Below, one piece after another: positions 1 to 8,767 of a stretch of DNA of 64,000 nucleotides. Each line of letters starts with the position of its first letter. Positions within the stretch are counted from its first letter, which is position 1. The notes under the pieces are model-generated. The model was given only the letters and a program-made list of their open reading frames with translations. It was not told where the DNA came from and did no database searches. A program made the position numbers and the translations under genes. Source of the DNA: Ignavibacteriales bacterium (GTDB lineage: Bacteria > Bacteroidota > Ignavibacteria > Ignavibacteriales > Ignavibacteriaceae). Location: the NCBI GenBank assembly GCA_016709155.1, contig JADJEI010000013.1, forward strand, positions 124,001-188,000, written 5' to 3'.

Positions 1-686
1 TAAACCGCTCGATCAGAATAAGATTCACTACATCCCACCCGCAGGATTTATCCGATAAACTTCTTTATACCATTGCAGAGCACTCAAACATTTGCAAATA
101 TATTCATCTGCCGGTGCAGTCCGGTTCAAATCGTATTCTTGAATTGATGAACAGAACTTACACTGTTGAACATTATTTAAACCTAATTGATAAAGCAAGG
201 AAAATAATTCCTGCAGTTAGCTTTTCAACCGATATTATTTCCGGCTTTCCAACAGAGACCGGGGACGATCATCAAATGACATTGGATGTCTTGAGACAAG
301 TACAATATGACGGCGCTTATATGTTTCAGTACTCTCCCCGCGAGGGTACTAAAGCGTTTCAGATGAAGGATGATGTATCGGAGCAGATCAAAACTAAAAG
401 ACTTCAGGAAATTATTGAACTGCAGGGAAAAATAGCTTTTGATATTAATCAAAAAATTGTAGGACATGAAGAGATAGTGCTTATTGAAGGATTTAGCCGT
501 AAGTCGAAAAATTTCTTTGCTGGAAAAACCGATTCAAACAAGGTTGTAATTATTCCTGCAAATGATAAAATAAAAGTCGGTGATTATGTTCGAACAGTAA
601 TTACTAAAGCAACCCAGGCTACTTTATTTGCCGATTTTATTTCATTAGGAAATAATGATATTATACTTGAATCCATTTCAGCCTGA
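1..686 (+). CDS. miaB: tRNA-2-methylthio-N6-dimethylallyladenosine synthase MiaB, C-terminal part
   Basis: The gene enters from the left edge; the coding frame begins at base 3 and reads through RIRFTTSHPQDL and IHLPVQSGSNRIL, which are typical of the radical-SAM half of MiaB. MiaB adds the methylthio group to i6A37 in tRNAs reading UNN codons. The visible part covers the end of the radical-SAM barrel (FSTDIISGFPTET, MFQYSPREGTKA) and the C-terminal TRAM domain (about the last 65 residues, ending in TLFADFI). The N-terminal iron-sulfur domains and the CxxxCxxC motif lie outside the window. RimO (10930) is a paralogue, but the HLPVQSGS and YSPREGT segments fit MiaB better. MiaA, which makes the substrate modification, is also in this window at 34680. 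Confidence 0.9.
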   Translation, partial: NRSIRIRFTTSHPQDLSDKLLYTIAEHSNICKYIHLPVQSGSNRILELMNRTYTVEHYLNLIDKARKIIPAVSFSTDIISGFPTETGDDHQMTLDVLRQVQYDGAYMFQYSPREGTKAFQMKDDVSEQIKTKRLQEIIELQGKIAFDINQKIVGHEEIVLIEGFSRKSKNFFAGKTDSNKVVIIPANDKIKVGDYVRTVITKATQATLFADFISLGNNDIILESISA

Positions 687-704
687 TTTATTCTCAGTGA
701 TAGT

Positions 705-1430
705 ATGAAAAAAGTTAAGATTTTATTTTTAATTATTTCGCTGTTTAGCTGCATACCATCTTTAGCTCAGGATATTGATATTGTTCCCTATTTAAAAATG
801 ATCGAGAATGGTGAGCGGGATGCTGTTTTGCAAAAACTTCCGAAATTAAATGAAGAAAATCCCGAAAGCCCCAACCTTACATTTTTGCAAGCTGTATTGA
901 CAGAAAACGGGCAGCAGGCAGTTGTGCTCTATCAAAAAATTATTAATGATTATCCCGGCACAAGATACGCTGATGCGGCTATTTTTAGAGTTTACAGCTA
1001 CTATTATGCACTCGGCTTATATCAAACAGCAAAAACTTATCTCGAAAAACTAAAACGGGAATATCCTCAATCGTCATATATTAAAATTGCGGATCAAAAT
1101 ATTCCTTCTAAAGACGAACCATTAAAAAATGATGAACCGGTTACGACAAATAAAAAAATAGAAGACGAAATTAAATCTGATTCTAAAAATTATAAATTCA
1201 CCATTCAGGCGGGGGCATTCAGCAGCAGTAAAAATGTCGAGCAATTGAAAAATGAATTCCAAAGCGCCGGTTTGTATTCATTTATAAATGAAAAAGAAGT
1301 TGCCGGTACTATTTTTCATGTTGTGTTTGTTGGGCGTTATGAATCAAAGCTCGAAGCGGATGATTCACTTCCAGTAATAAATAAACAATTTGGAATTGAA
1401 GGCAGAGCTGTTGAACTTCAATTTAAATAA
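705..1430 (+). CDS. secreted/periplasmic SPOR-domain protein with TPR-like repeats
   Basis: The 241-residue product starts with a signal peptide (hydrophobic LFLIISLFSCIPSLA, likely cut before QD). Residues 25-125 look like two or three TPR/Sel1-type helical hairpins (YPGTRYADAAIFRVYSYYYALG, a tol-pal-like pattern). A charged linker follows, then a SPOR domain from about residue 162 (KFTIQAGAFSSSKNVEQLK to the end). SPOR domains bind denuded septal peptidoglycan, so a role at the division site or in cell-wall handling is inferred. It begins 18 bases after miaB and ends 14 bases before the next gene, so it is probably co-transcribed with both. Confidence 0.75.
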   Translation: MKKVKILFLIISLFSCIPSLAQDIDIVPYLKMIENGERDAVLQKLPKLNEENPESPNLTFLQAVLTENGQQAVVLYQKIINDYPGTRYADAAIFRVYSYYYALGLYQTAKTYLEKLKREYPQSSYIKIADQNIPSKDEPLKNDEPVTTNKKIEDEIKSDSKNYKFTIQAGAFSSSKNVEQLKNEFQSAGLYSFINEKEVAGTIFHVVFVGRYESKLEADDSLPVINKQFGIEGRAVELQFK

Positions 1431-1444
1431 CTTTTCGGTATAAA

Positions 1445-2215
1445 TTGAAAATCCATTTTATCGGAACCGGTTCGGCTAAAACTTCTCTCAATAATTATCA
1501 TACTTCGCTTTTAATTTCTTCCCATAAATATAATTTATTGATTGATACCGGCGACGGAATTTCTCGTGCTCTGCTTAAATCGAGTATTGACTTCAATTCA
1601 ATCAATGCAATTTTATTAACTCATTTACATCCTGATCATTTCAGCGGGCTTGCATCTTTGCTTGTGCAGATGAAACTTTGTAAGCGTAAAAATCCATTGA
1701 CTATTTTTATTCATCAGGAATTAAAAAAGCCCGTTGAAGATTTTATTTATCAATCCTATCTTTTTTATGAACGAATGGATTTCAAAATTATTTATAAAAC
1801 TTTTATTCAAAATGATAAGATTGAAGTTGCCGAAAGCCTTGCTTTTATTTCAAGGAAAAATTCTCATCTCGTTCAATACGAACAATACGATAAAGAAAAT
1901 AAATTATCTTTTTACAGCGGCAGTTTCCTATTCACTTGTGAAGGGGTAAATATTTTTTTCACGGGTGATGTAGGAAGCGAAAAGGATCTGCTTATATTTA
2001 ATGATCATTTGATTGATATACTGATCAGCGAAGTGACTCATCTCAAATTCGAAAGTCTAATCGAATTTAAGTTCAATCACAAATCAACAAAAATTTTCCT
2101 TGTTCATCTTGATGAAATAAGTAGCAAATCATTAAGTCTAATGATCAAAAATCATAGCGAAGAACTCATCAGGGAATTTACAATTGCCAATGATGGGCTT
2201 ATAGTTTCGAATTAG
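1445..2215 (+). CDS. metallo-beta-lactamase-fold hydrolase, RNase Z-like
   Basis: The 256-residue protein has the metal-binding signature THLHPDH (residues about 59-65), an N-terminal FIGTGSAKTSLNNYHTS segment like RNase Z and PhnP-type enzymes, and further possible ligands at FTGDVGSE and LVHLDE. The family hydrolyses phosphodiester or ester bonds using two metal ions. The start is TTG at 1445, 14 bases after the previous stop; no in-frame ATG gives a complete N-terminal beta strand. It lacks the long exosite arm typical of true tRNase Z, so the substrate is not assigned. Confidence 0.7.
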   Translation: MKIHFIGTGSAKTSLNNYHTSLLISSHKYNLLIDTGDGISRALLKSSIDFNSINAILLTHLHPDHFSGLASLLVQMKLCKRKNPLTIFIHQELKKPVEDFIYQSYLFYERMDFKIIYKTFIQNDKIEVAESLAFISRKNSHLVQYEQYDKENKLSFYSGSFLFTCEGVNIFFTGDVGSEKDLLIFNDHLIDILISEVTHLKFESLIEFKFNHKSTKIFLVHLDEISSKSLSLMIKNHSEELIREFTIANDGLIVSN

Positions 2216-2294
2216 TACTGCATTTTACAGCCTTTAATTGCGTTTTAAAAAATCTTATATTTTCTTGTAGAATAAATTATATTCTAAAAAATAA

Positions 2295-3401
2295 ATGACA
2301 TTAGAAGAATTCAAAAAAAAATTTGGAATAATTGGCAGATCGAAAGAAATAAATGATCTTGCCGATATCATAATGCAGGTTGCTGTCTCCGAAATATCGG
2401 TTCTGATTTATGGAGAAAGTGGAGTTGGCAAGGAAGTTTTTGCCCGTGCTATTCATGGTTATAGTAAGCGGGCATCGAAGCCACTAATAAGCGTTAATTG
2501 CGGTGCTATCCCCGAAGGATTGATGGAAAGTGAATTATTCGGGCATAAAAGGGGTTCATTTACAGGTGCAGTTGAAAGCCGCAAAGGATATTTTGAAATT
2601 GCTGACGGCGGTACTTTATTTCTTGACGAAATTGGCGAAACACCTTTAACCACGCAAGTAAAATTGCTGCGCGTAATTGAAATGAAAGAATATATAAAGG
2701 TTGGGGCTGAAACGGTTAGCAAAGCTGATGTTAGATTAATTACTGCTACTAACCAAGATTTACAGCAGCTTGTCAATGCAAGAAAGTTTAGAGAAGATTT
2801 ATATTTTAGATTGAAAGCAGTCACACTGCAGTTACCCCCCCTTCGTAAGAGAAAAGAAGATATTGATTTACTTGCGGAACATTTTATACAGGCGTATTGT
2901 AGTGCAAATAGTATCATGCCGCCGCAGCTAACTAATGATGCAATATTGGTATTACAGGAATATAATTGGCCTGGTAATGTTCGAGAACTTAAAAATACAA
3001 TCGAAACTGCTGTGACCTTAAATCGCGGAAAAATTATTGATGCTTCAGCATTACAACATTTGCTAATCCAATCACCGCCTATAGAAGATTCTGAAAGATC
3101 ACTTCCCGTTTTTCTAAAAAAATCCTCAGAAGAGGTTGACCGTGAATTGATGTATCGTGCGTTATTCGAACTAAAAAAAGATATGATTGAATTAAAAGAT
3201 TTAATTAAGGAGAGAAATTCAGAAATTCTCGTTTCCCCAGCTTTTCAATCTCCGCAGGAAGTAATTCCGATTCTAGAATTAGAAAAAGAAGCCATCAAAA
3301 ATGCGTTAATTGTTGCCAAAGGCAAAAAACGAATGGCTGCAAAACTGCTCAAAATGAGTGAACGAACTCTTTATCGCAAATTAAAGGACTACGAAATTTG
3401 A
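2295..3401 (+). CDS. sigma-54-type transcriptional activator without receiver domain
   Basis: This 368-residue protein starts almost directly with the AAA+ ATPase module. Walker A is GESGVGKE (40-47), Walker B is GGTLFLDEIGE (D111-E112), and the sigma-54 contact loop reads GSFTGA (87-92), the common Ser variant of GAFTGA. The C-terminus is a Fis-type helix-turn-helix (MAAKLLKMSERTLYRKLKDY, about 345-365). There is no N-terminal receiver, PAS or GAF sensor, so activity must be controlled by another protein or by expression level. It is followed immediately by lptE, and this pair sits in an envelope-biogenesis operon. Target promoters were not found by eye. Confidence 0.88.
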   Translation: MTLEEFKKKFGIIGRSKEINDLADIIMQVAVSEISVLIYGESGVGKEVFARAIHGYSKRASKPLISVNCGAIPEGLMESELFGHKRGSFTGAVESRKGYFEIADGGTLFLDEIGETPLTTQVKLLRVIEMKEYIKVGAETVSKADVRLITATNQDLQQLVNARKFREDLYFRLKAVTLQLPPLRKRKEDIDLLAEHFIQAYCSANSIMPPQLTNDAILVLQEYNWPGNVRELKNTIETAVTLNRGKIIDASALQHLLIQSPPIEDSERSLPVFLKKSSEEVDRELMYRALFELKKDMIELKDLIKERNSEILVSPAFQSPQEVIPILELEKEAIKNALIVAKGKKRMAAKLLKMSERTLYRKLKDYEI

Positions 3402-3442
3402 ATTTTAGTATGTTTGAATCAAACAAGATCAACACGAATCGA

Positions 3443-3964
3443 ATGAAGCAGAGAATGAAAAAATTATTCATCGGGTTGACTCTTATCTTGTCAATCAATG
3501 TAGGTTTAGTTAATTTTGTCGGGTGCTGTTCATATTCTTTTACTGGCGCCTCAGTTCCCGAGCACTTGAAAACTATTTCGATTCCAATTGCTGATGATAG
3601 AAGCGGATCTGGTGAACCAGGATTAAGAGAATCTTTTACGAACACACTTGTTCAAAAATTTATTGATGACAATACTTTTCAGGTAGCTGAAAAGTTAAAA
3701 TCAGACGCAGTGCTTGAATGTGCAATAACCTCTTTGAAAGATGCCCCCGCAATTGTTACGGCAGGCGAAAATGTAAGCTCAAGAAGAATTACTATTTCAA
3801 TACAAGTGATTTACCGTGACCTTGTTAAGCGAACTGTAATTTATGAAAAAACATTTTCTAATTATGGTGATTATATTTTGATTACAGATCGGGCACAGGC
3901 TATTCAAACTGCGGTTGATAAAATTACTGAAGATATCCTTTTGGATACCGTTTCAGGTTGGTAA
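3443..3964 (+). CDS. lptE: LptE-like LPS-assembly lipoprotein
   Basis: The product is a small lipoprotein: a basic N-terminus, a hydrophobic stretch and a lipobox (FVGC) followed by CSYSFTGASVPEHLKTI and a DRSGSGEPGLRE segment, the pattern of LptE proteins of the Bacteroidota/Chlorobiota group. LptE is the outer-membrane lipoprotein partner of LptD, which inserts lipopolysaccharide into the outer leaflet. The open frame extends back to a TTG at 3398 that overlaps the previous stop, but a signal peptide of normal length needs ATG at 3443 or 3455; 3443 is chosen. No strong Shine-Dalgarno sequence is visible for either. Confidence 0.75.
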   Translation: MKQRMKKLFIGLTLILSINVGLVNFVGCCSYSFTGASVPEHLKTISIPIADDRSGSGEPGLRESFTNTLVQKFIDDNTFQVAEKLKSDAVLECAITSLKDAPAIVTAGENVSSRRITISIQVIYRDLVKRTVIYEKTFSNYGDYILITDRAQAIQTAVDKITEDILLDTVSGW

Positions 3965-3991
3965 TATTTTGTAATTATTTTTAGGTTTATT

Positions 3992-5443
3992 ATGGAAGAC
4001 ATAGTTTTAATAGGTTATTTCCTTTCGCTAACAATTTTATTCATCTTTGGACTTCATGGATTTATTATGATGTATTATCATCATAAGTACCGTGATGTTA
4101 AACATAAACAGAAAAAAGAAATTGATACAGATTCAATTGTTACAATTCAGCTTCCCCTATATAATGAAATTTATGTAGTTGAAAGATTAATTGATGCTGT
4201 CTGTGAAATTGATTATCCAAAAGATAAAATGGAAATCCAGGTGCTTGATGATTCGACTGACGAAACAATTAATGTTGTCGCAAAAAAAATTAAAGAAAAA
4301 TTCGATCTCGGTTTTGATATCAAACATGTTAGACGTCAGTCAAGAGTAGGATTCAAAGCAGGTGCTTTAAAAGAAGCTATGAAAAGTGCCAAGGGAGATT
4401 ACATCGCAATTTTCGATGCTGATTTTCTTCCGCACAAAGATTTTTTGAAAAAGACCTTATCATTCTTCGCTGACGAAAAAGTTGGTATGGTGCAAACAAG
4501 ATGGGAGCATCTCAACGGTGATTATTCAATCCTTACTAAAGCACAAGCTCTCGCTCTGGATGGTCATTTTGTAATTGAACAAACAGTAAGAAACAAAGCA
4601 GGGTTCTTTATTAACTTTAATGGTACCGGCGGTGTTTGGCGCAAGAAGTGTATCGAGGAAGCAGGCAACTGGCATTCAGATACATTGACAGAAGATCTTG
4701 ATTTAAGTTATCGTGCTCAGCTTATCGGATGGAGATTTGTTTTCTTAAAAGATTTCACCTCCCCTGCAGAACTTCCTTCCGAAATAAATGCTCTCAAAGC
4801 ACAGCAATTTAGATGGACAAAAGGGGCAATTGAAACTGCTAAAAAAGTTTTACCTCTTGTTTGGAAGTCAAAAGTTCCACTAAGAATAAAATTGCAAGCT
4901 ACTTTTCACTTAACCAACAACCTGGTTTTCCCTTTTATTTTGCTTGCAGCTATTTTAAATGTTCCATTAATATTTATCAAGAATAGTGGTTCGCACGAAG
5001 CATATTTTGCGATTATGTCTCTATTTGTTCTCGCTTTCATAAGCTCTTTTTTATTCTATCTTTATTCACAAAAAGATATTCGCACTGATTGGCGAAAGAA
5101 GATTGTTTTATTTCCACTATTTATGGCTGGAAGTATGGGCTTTGCTGTTAACAATTCGCGTGCAGTGATTGAAGGATTACTAAGCCGCAAAAGTGAATTT
5201 GTTCGCACCCCTAAATTCAAAGTTGAAAAGGATGGTGATAGCTGGAAAGGAAATAAATACCTCAATAAGAAAATCAATTTTTCGGTTTATGTTGAATTAC
5301 TTATGGCAGTTTATTGTTTAGTGGGAATAATTTCATCTTTGTACTTTTTAGAAATTGCCGCACTGCCGTTTCAGTTTTTATTTTTCTTAGGTTTTTCTTT
5401 CGTATCATTAACTTCAATCAAACATGCCTTTCAGAAAACCTGA
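3992..5443 (+). CDS. membrane-bound GT2 glycosyltransferase, cellulose-synthase-like
   Basis: This 483-residue protein has one N-terminal membrane segment (residues 5-30), a cytosolic GT-A domain and several C-terminal membrane segments (about 305-330, 340-365, 375-395 and 435-475). All processive-type GT2 motifs are visible: DDS (86-88), DAD (142-144), TED (233-235) and QQFRW (271-275). Such enzymes extend beta-linked polysaccharides or glycosylate lipids while threading the product across the inner membrane. No PilZ domain is visible, unlike BcsA. It overlaps the next TPR gene by 20 bases, which suggests the TPR protein works with it. Confidence 0.85.
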   Translation: MEDIVLIGYFLSLTILFIFGLHGFIMMYYHHKYRDVKHKQKKEIDTDSIVTIQLPLYNEIYVVERLIDAVCEIDYPKDKMEIQVLDDSTDETINVVAKKIKEKFDLGFDIKHVRRQSRVGFKAGALKEAMKSAKGDYIAIFDADFLPHKDFLKKTLSFFADEKVGMVQTRWEHLNGDYSILTKAQALALDGHFVIEQTVRNKAGFFINFNGTGGVWRKKCIEEAGNWHSDTLTEDLDLSYRAQLIGWRFVFLKDFTSPAELPSEINALKAQQFRWTKGAIETAKKVLPLVWKSKVPLRIKLQATFHLTNNLVFPFILLAAILNVPLIFIKNSGSHEAYFAIMSLFVLAFISSFLFYLYSQKDIRTDWRKKIVLFPLFMAGSMGFAVNNSRAVIEGLLSRKSEFVRTPKFKVEKDGDSWKGNKYLNKKINFSVYVELLMAVYCLVGIISSLYFLEIAALPFQFLFFLGFSFVSLTSIKHAFQKT

Positions 5444-6161
5444 TTTCAGTATCAGTGGCAAAAAGGTAGAAGAAATTTTTGAAGCAAAAGTCCGGCTGAT
5501 TTGTGAGTACGACAGACAAAGTCCTTTGTTTGTTAAGTTAGCTGCAAATTTAATTGAAGAAAATAATGTTGAAGAAGCTCTGACAATATTAAATCAGCGG
5601 CTAAATGAATTTCCTATTAACCCCATCGCCTTAATATTAAGAGGCAAAGCTGAAACTCTTCTCGGACATTATGATGATGCAATTAATGATTTCAAACTTT
5701 CTGGTGATCTAATCAACTCACCGCAAACCTCTGAATATTACTTAAAGGAGCTTGAAAGTATTCGCAAACAACGATCGCTTTTTGAAACAGGCTCCAGAAA
5801 ATCATTTTTAATGGATAATAATTTTACTCCTCCAATAACCAACCAATTCAGTTTCTCTGGTTCTCCTGGTGAGGATAATATAATTGAAATTGAAGAAAGG
5901 CTTGAAAGACTTGCTTCAGAAATATCGGGCGCTAAGATTAATATCAGCGAAAGCACTGATTTAGACAACAACGTTTCACTGGTAGATTTATCTGAAAAAA
6001 ACATTATTATCTCGGAAACTCTCGCGAAAATTTATGCCGCTCAAGGCGAAATCGAAGAGGCGATTAAAGTCTACGAAAAGCTAATAAACAAGAGTCCTTC
6101 TCAAAAGGATTATTTCACTTCAAAAATTTTAGAACTCCGCTCTGAATTGGGCAATCAATAA
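5424..6161 (+). CDS. TPR-repeat protein, probable partner of the preceding glycosyltransferase
   Basis: The 245-residue protein has no signal peptide or membrane segment. TPR motifs are visible at about residues 35-95 (EEALTILNQRLNEFPINP, then YDDAINDFKLSG) and 195-245 (AAQGEIEEAIKVYEKLINKSPS). They are separated by a Ser/Asn-rich linker of roughly 70 residues. The start codon lies within the end of the glycosyltransferase gene (20-base overlap), so the two are translationally coupled. A scaffolding role for the glycosyltransferase is inferred from context alone. Confidence 0.65.
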   Translation: MPFRKPDFSISGKKVEEIFEAKVRLICEYDRQSPLFVKLAANLIEENNVEEALTILNQRLNEFPINPIALILRGKAETLLGHYDDAINDFKLSGDLINSPQTSEYYLKELESIRKQRSLFETGSRKSFLMDNNFTPPITNQFSFSGSPGEDNIIEIEERLERLASEISGAKINISESTDLDNNVSLVDLSEKNIIISETLAKIYAAQGEIEEAIKVYEKLINKSPSQKDYFTSKILELRSELGNQ

Positions 6162-6193
6162 ATTACCTGCCTAAATTTCCTTTTCATTGTATA

Positions 6194-6808
6194 ATGAAAA
6201 CTACATTTACTTTTGATAAATTACCTCTAAAGTTTTATAAACGTGATGTTTTAATTGTGGCAAGGGAATTGCTCGGTAAGACTCTAATCAGAAAAAAAAA
6301 TAATTTAACTTTTGCGGGAATTATTGTGGAAACAGAAGCATACAACGGAAAAACAGATCAGGCAGCACATTCCTTTAACGGGATGACAAAAAGAAACGAA
6401 ACTATGTTTAAAGGTGGAGGCTATCTTTATGTATATTTTACTTATGGGAACCATTATTGCTGCAATGTTGTAACCGGTAATCCTGGTGACGGTTGTGCAG
6501 TTCTTATTCGTTCAGTAGAACCAATAAATGATATTAAAACAATGACAATAAATAGATATTCTAAATCTACTATTTCAGATAAAGAATTATTAAATCTTAC
6601 AAATGGGCCGGGGAAACTTTGTAAAGCATTTTCAATTGATCTCAAAGATAACGCTGCAAACTTAAGCGATGATCAAATATTCATACTTAATTCTAATAAA
6701 AATAAATTAGGAAATATTTCAACTTCGAAAAGAATAGGCATCAGTAAATCGGTTGATCTCCCCTGGCGATTCTTCATTACTAACAATAAGTTTGTCTCAC
6801 GAAAATGA
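6194..6808 (+). CDS. mpg: 3-methyladenine DNA glycosylase, AAG/MPG family
   Basis: The 204-residue protein matches the mammalian-type alkyladenine glycosylase fold: VETEAYNGKTDQAAHSFNG, MTKRNETMF, YLYVYFTYGNHYCCNVV and LTNGPGKLCKAF are family hallmarks. The first includes the catalytic glutamate region (VETEAY), and the YVYFTYG segment forms the base-flipping pocket. The enzyme removes alkylated and deaminated purines in base-excision repair. Length is normal. It overlaps the next gene by 4 bases (ATGA), although that gene has an unrelated envelope function. Confidence 0.88.
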   Translation: MKTTFTFDKLPLKFYKRDVLIVARELLGKTLIRKKNNLTFAGIIVETEAYNGKTDQAAHSFNGMTKRNETMFKGGGYLYVYFTYGNHYCCNVVTGNPGDGCAVLIRSVEPINDIKTMTINRYSKSTISDKELLNLTNGPGKLCKAFSIDLKDNAANLSDDQIFILNSNKNKLGNISTSKRIGISKSVDLPWRFFITNNKFVSRK

Positions 6809-7851
6809 TCGTACCCGAAAGTTTACTTATAGTTAGAACAGATAGAATCGGAGACGTTGTTCTTTCTTTACCGATTGCAAGATTAATTAAAAAATATTAT
6901 CCTGCTTGTAAAGTGACTTTCCTCGTTAGAAATTATACCGAGTCAATCGTTTGTAACAACCCCGATATTGATGAAATTATAATTCTTAAGGAAAAAGGAA
7001 AGAAGATAGCACTCAATGAAAATATTAATCAGATAAAGAAGAAACATTTTGATTCTGCATTGGTGGTTTACCCTACCTTACCAACTGCATGGATTATCTA
7101 TCAAACTGGAATTAAGCACCGGGTGGGCACTGGTTACAGGTGGTATTCTTTTTTATTCAATCACAAAGTTTTTCAACACCGTAAGTATGCAGAGCATCAC
7201 GAGCTTGAGTTTAATATAAAGATGCTTACCAGGTTCGGTATAGATGAATCAATTACGCAAGAAGGTATTAAATTCAATATCAGTGTTGATTCTAATTCGA
7301 TATCTAAATTAAAAACACTTTTAAAGTTAAATGGATGGCAGCCAAATAAAAAAATTATCATTGTTCATCCTGGAAGCGGCGGAAGTTCGGTTGATCTTTC
7401 TCAAGAAAAATTTAGAGAACTGATTAATAAATTAAGTCCGATGGAAAATCATCTCTTAATTGTTACCGGCACCTCGTCGGAGAAATTATTGGCTGATAAA
7501 TTAACTGTCAATACTCAAGCTATTAATTTAGCCGGTGATTTAAACCTGAATGAATTAATAGCACTGATAAGTTTATGCGATATTTTTATTTCAAACTCAA
7601 CCGGACCTATTCATATTGCTGCAGCACTCGATAAATACACGATTGGGTTTTATCCTAAAATTGTTGAATGTTCTGCTAAAAGGTGGGGACCTTATTCTAC
7701 AAAAGGTTTTGTTTTTGAACCAGCAATTGACTGCTCAAATTGCAACCGCCGGCAGTGCGAGCAATTGAAGTGTATGAATTCTATAAATACAAATGATGTA
7801 TTAAATAAAGTAAACGAAATTATTTATAATTTATCTTCACAACGGAGCTAA
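6805..7851 (+). CDS. glycosyltransferase family 9 (LPS heptosyltransferase-like)
   Basis: The 348-residue protein has the GT9 pattern: an N-terminal Rossmann start LLIVRTDRIGDVVLSLPIA, a central IVHPGSGGSS nucleotide-sugar loop and a C-terminal FISNSTGPIHIAAAL acceptor/donor motif. GT9 enzymes add heptose or related sugars to the lipopolysaccharide inner core on the cytoplasmic face. A Cys-rich tail near residue 310 (CSNCNRRQCEQLKC) is common in GT9 proteins and may bind metal. Neighbouring lptE and cdsA support an envelope role. The exact sugar cannot be read from sequence. Confidence 0.85.
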   Translation: MIVPESLLIVRTDRIGDVVLSLPIARLIKKYYPACKVTFLVRNYTESIVCNNPDIDEIIILKEKGKKIALNENINQIKKKHFDSALVVYPTLPTAWIIYQTGIKHRVGTGYRWYSFLFNHKVFQHRKYAEHHELEFNIKMLTRFGIDESITQEGIKFNISVDSNSISKLKTLLKLNGWQPNKKIIIVHPGSGGSSVDLSQEKFRELINKLSPMENHLLIVTGTSSEKLLADKLTVNTQAINLAGDLNLNELIALISLCDIFISNSTGPIHIAAALDKYTIGFYPKIVECSAKRWGPYSTKGFVFEPAIDCSNCNRRQCEQLKCMNSINTNDVLNKVNEIIYNLSSQRS

Positions 7852-7853
7852 AA

Positions 7854-8648
7854 ATGTTCAATCGTAAAATGACAAAAATATTTGTTCAATTAGTAATACT
7901 GATTCCATTTGTAGTGGCTGCGCAAACTACTCAAGTTGATTTCAGAAAGTTAGAAAACCATGCATTTAAGGAGGGTGAGAAACTTACTTTTGATGTTAAG
8001 TATGGTTTTGTTACAGCCGGCATTGCGACAATGGAAATCCCGGAAATAAAAAAAATATCGGGAAGAAATACCTATCATGTAACATTCGAAGTAAACACAG
8101 TTCCAAGTTTCGACTGGGTCTATAAAGTCCGTGATCGTTATGAAACTTATCTTGATGTCGAGGGAATTTTCCCATGGCGTTTTGAACAACACATTCGTGA
8201 AGGTAGTTACAGCCGTGATTTCTCTGCTTTCTTTGATCAGCGCAAAGGTAAAGCAAAAACCTCCGAAGGCGAATATGATCTTCCGCGTTACACTCACGAT
8301 ATTGTTTCAGCTTTGTACTATGCTCGAACTCTCGACTATTCAAGCATGAAAGTTGATGATAGAATTCATCTGCAAAATTTTTATAAAGATAAAGTTTATG
8401 ATCTTGATGTAAAATATCTCGGCAGGGAAACCATCAGTGTTGAAGCTGGAAAGTTTGATTGCATAATTGTAGAACCACTTGTTAAAGAAGGAGGGTTGTT
8501 CAAAAACGAGGGGAGTATTGTAGTTTGGTTGACCAATGATGCACTAAAAATTCCAATAAAGGTAAAGACAAAAGTTGTTATTGGTTCGATTGATGCTGAA
8601 CTTACTAAATACGAGGGAGTTGCAGGAAAACTTACTTCGAAGAAATAG
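7854..8648 (+). CDS. DUF3108 secreted protein
   Basis: The 264-residue protein has a signal peptide (VQLVILIPFVVAAQ). The mature part begins with FKEGEKLTFDVKYGFVTAGIA, the usual opening of DUF3108 proteins, a beta-rich periplasmic family. Later landmarks are YETYLDVEGIFPWRFEQH, HDIVSALYYAR, and the C-terminal VEAGKFDCIIVEPL and VVWLTNDALKIPIKVKTKV. The function of DUF3108 is not established; an outer-membrane or lipid-related role is often guessed because the fold is a large beta sheet. It starts 2 bases after the GT9 gene. Confidence 0.8.
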   Translation: MFNRKMTKIFVQLVILIPFVVAAQTTQVDFRKLENHAFKEGEKLTFDVKYGFVTAGIATMEIPEIKKISGRNTYHVTFEVNTVPSFDWVYKVRDRYETYLDVEGIFPWRFEQHIREGSYSRDFSAFFDQRKGKAKTSEGEYDLPRYTHDIVSALYYARTLDYSSMKVDDRIHLQNFYKDKVYDLDVKYLGRETISVEAGKFDCIIVEPLVKEGGLFKNEGSIVVWLTNDALKIPIKVKTKVVIGSIDAELTKYEGVAGKLTSKK

Positions 8649-8767
8649 CTGACTTAACTGAAATTTTAGGAATCATTAGAAAGATTTTGATTCTCACTTT
8701 TATTTCTGTTGAGTGTGTTCCTTCCAATAGCTAACTTACTATTATCATATTATAAAAATAGTTTTAA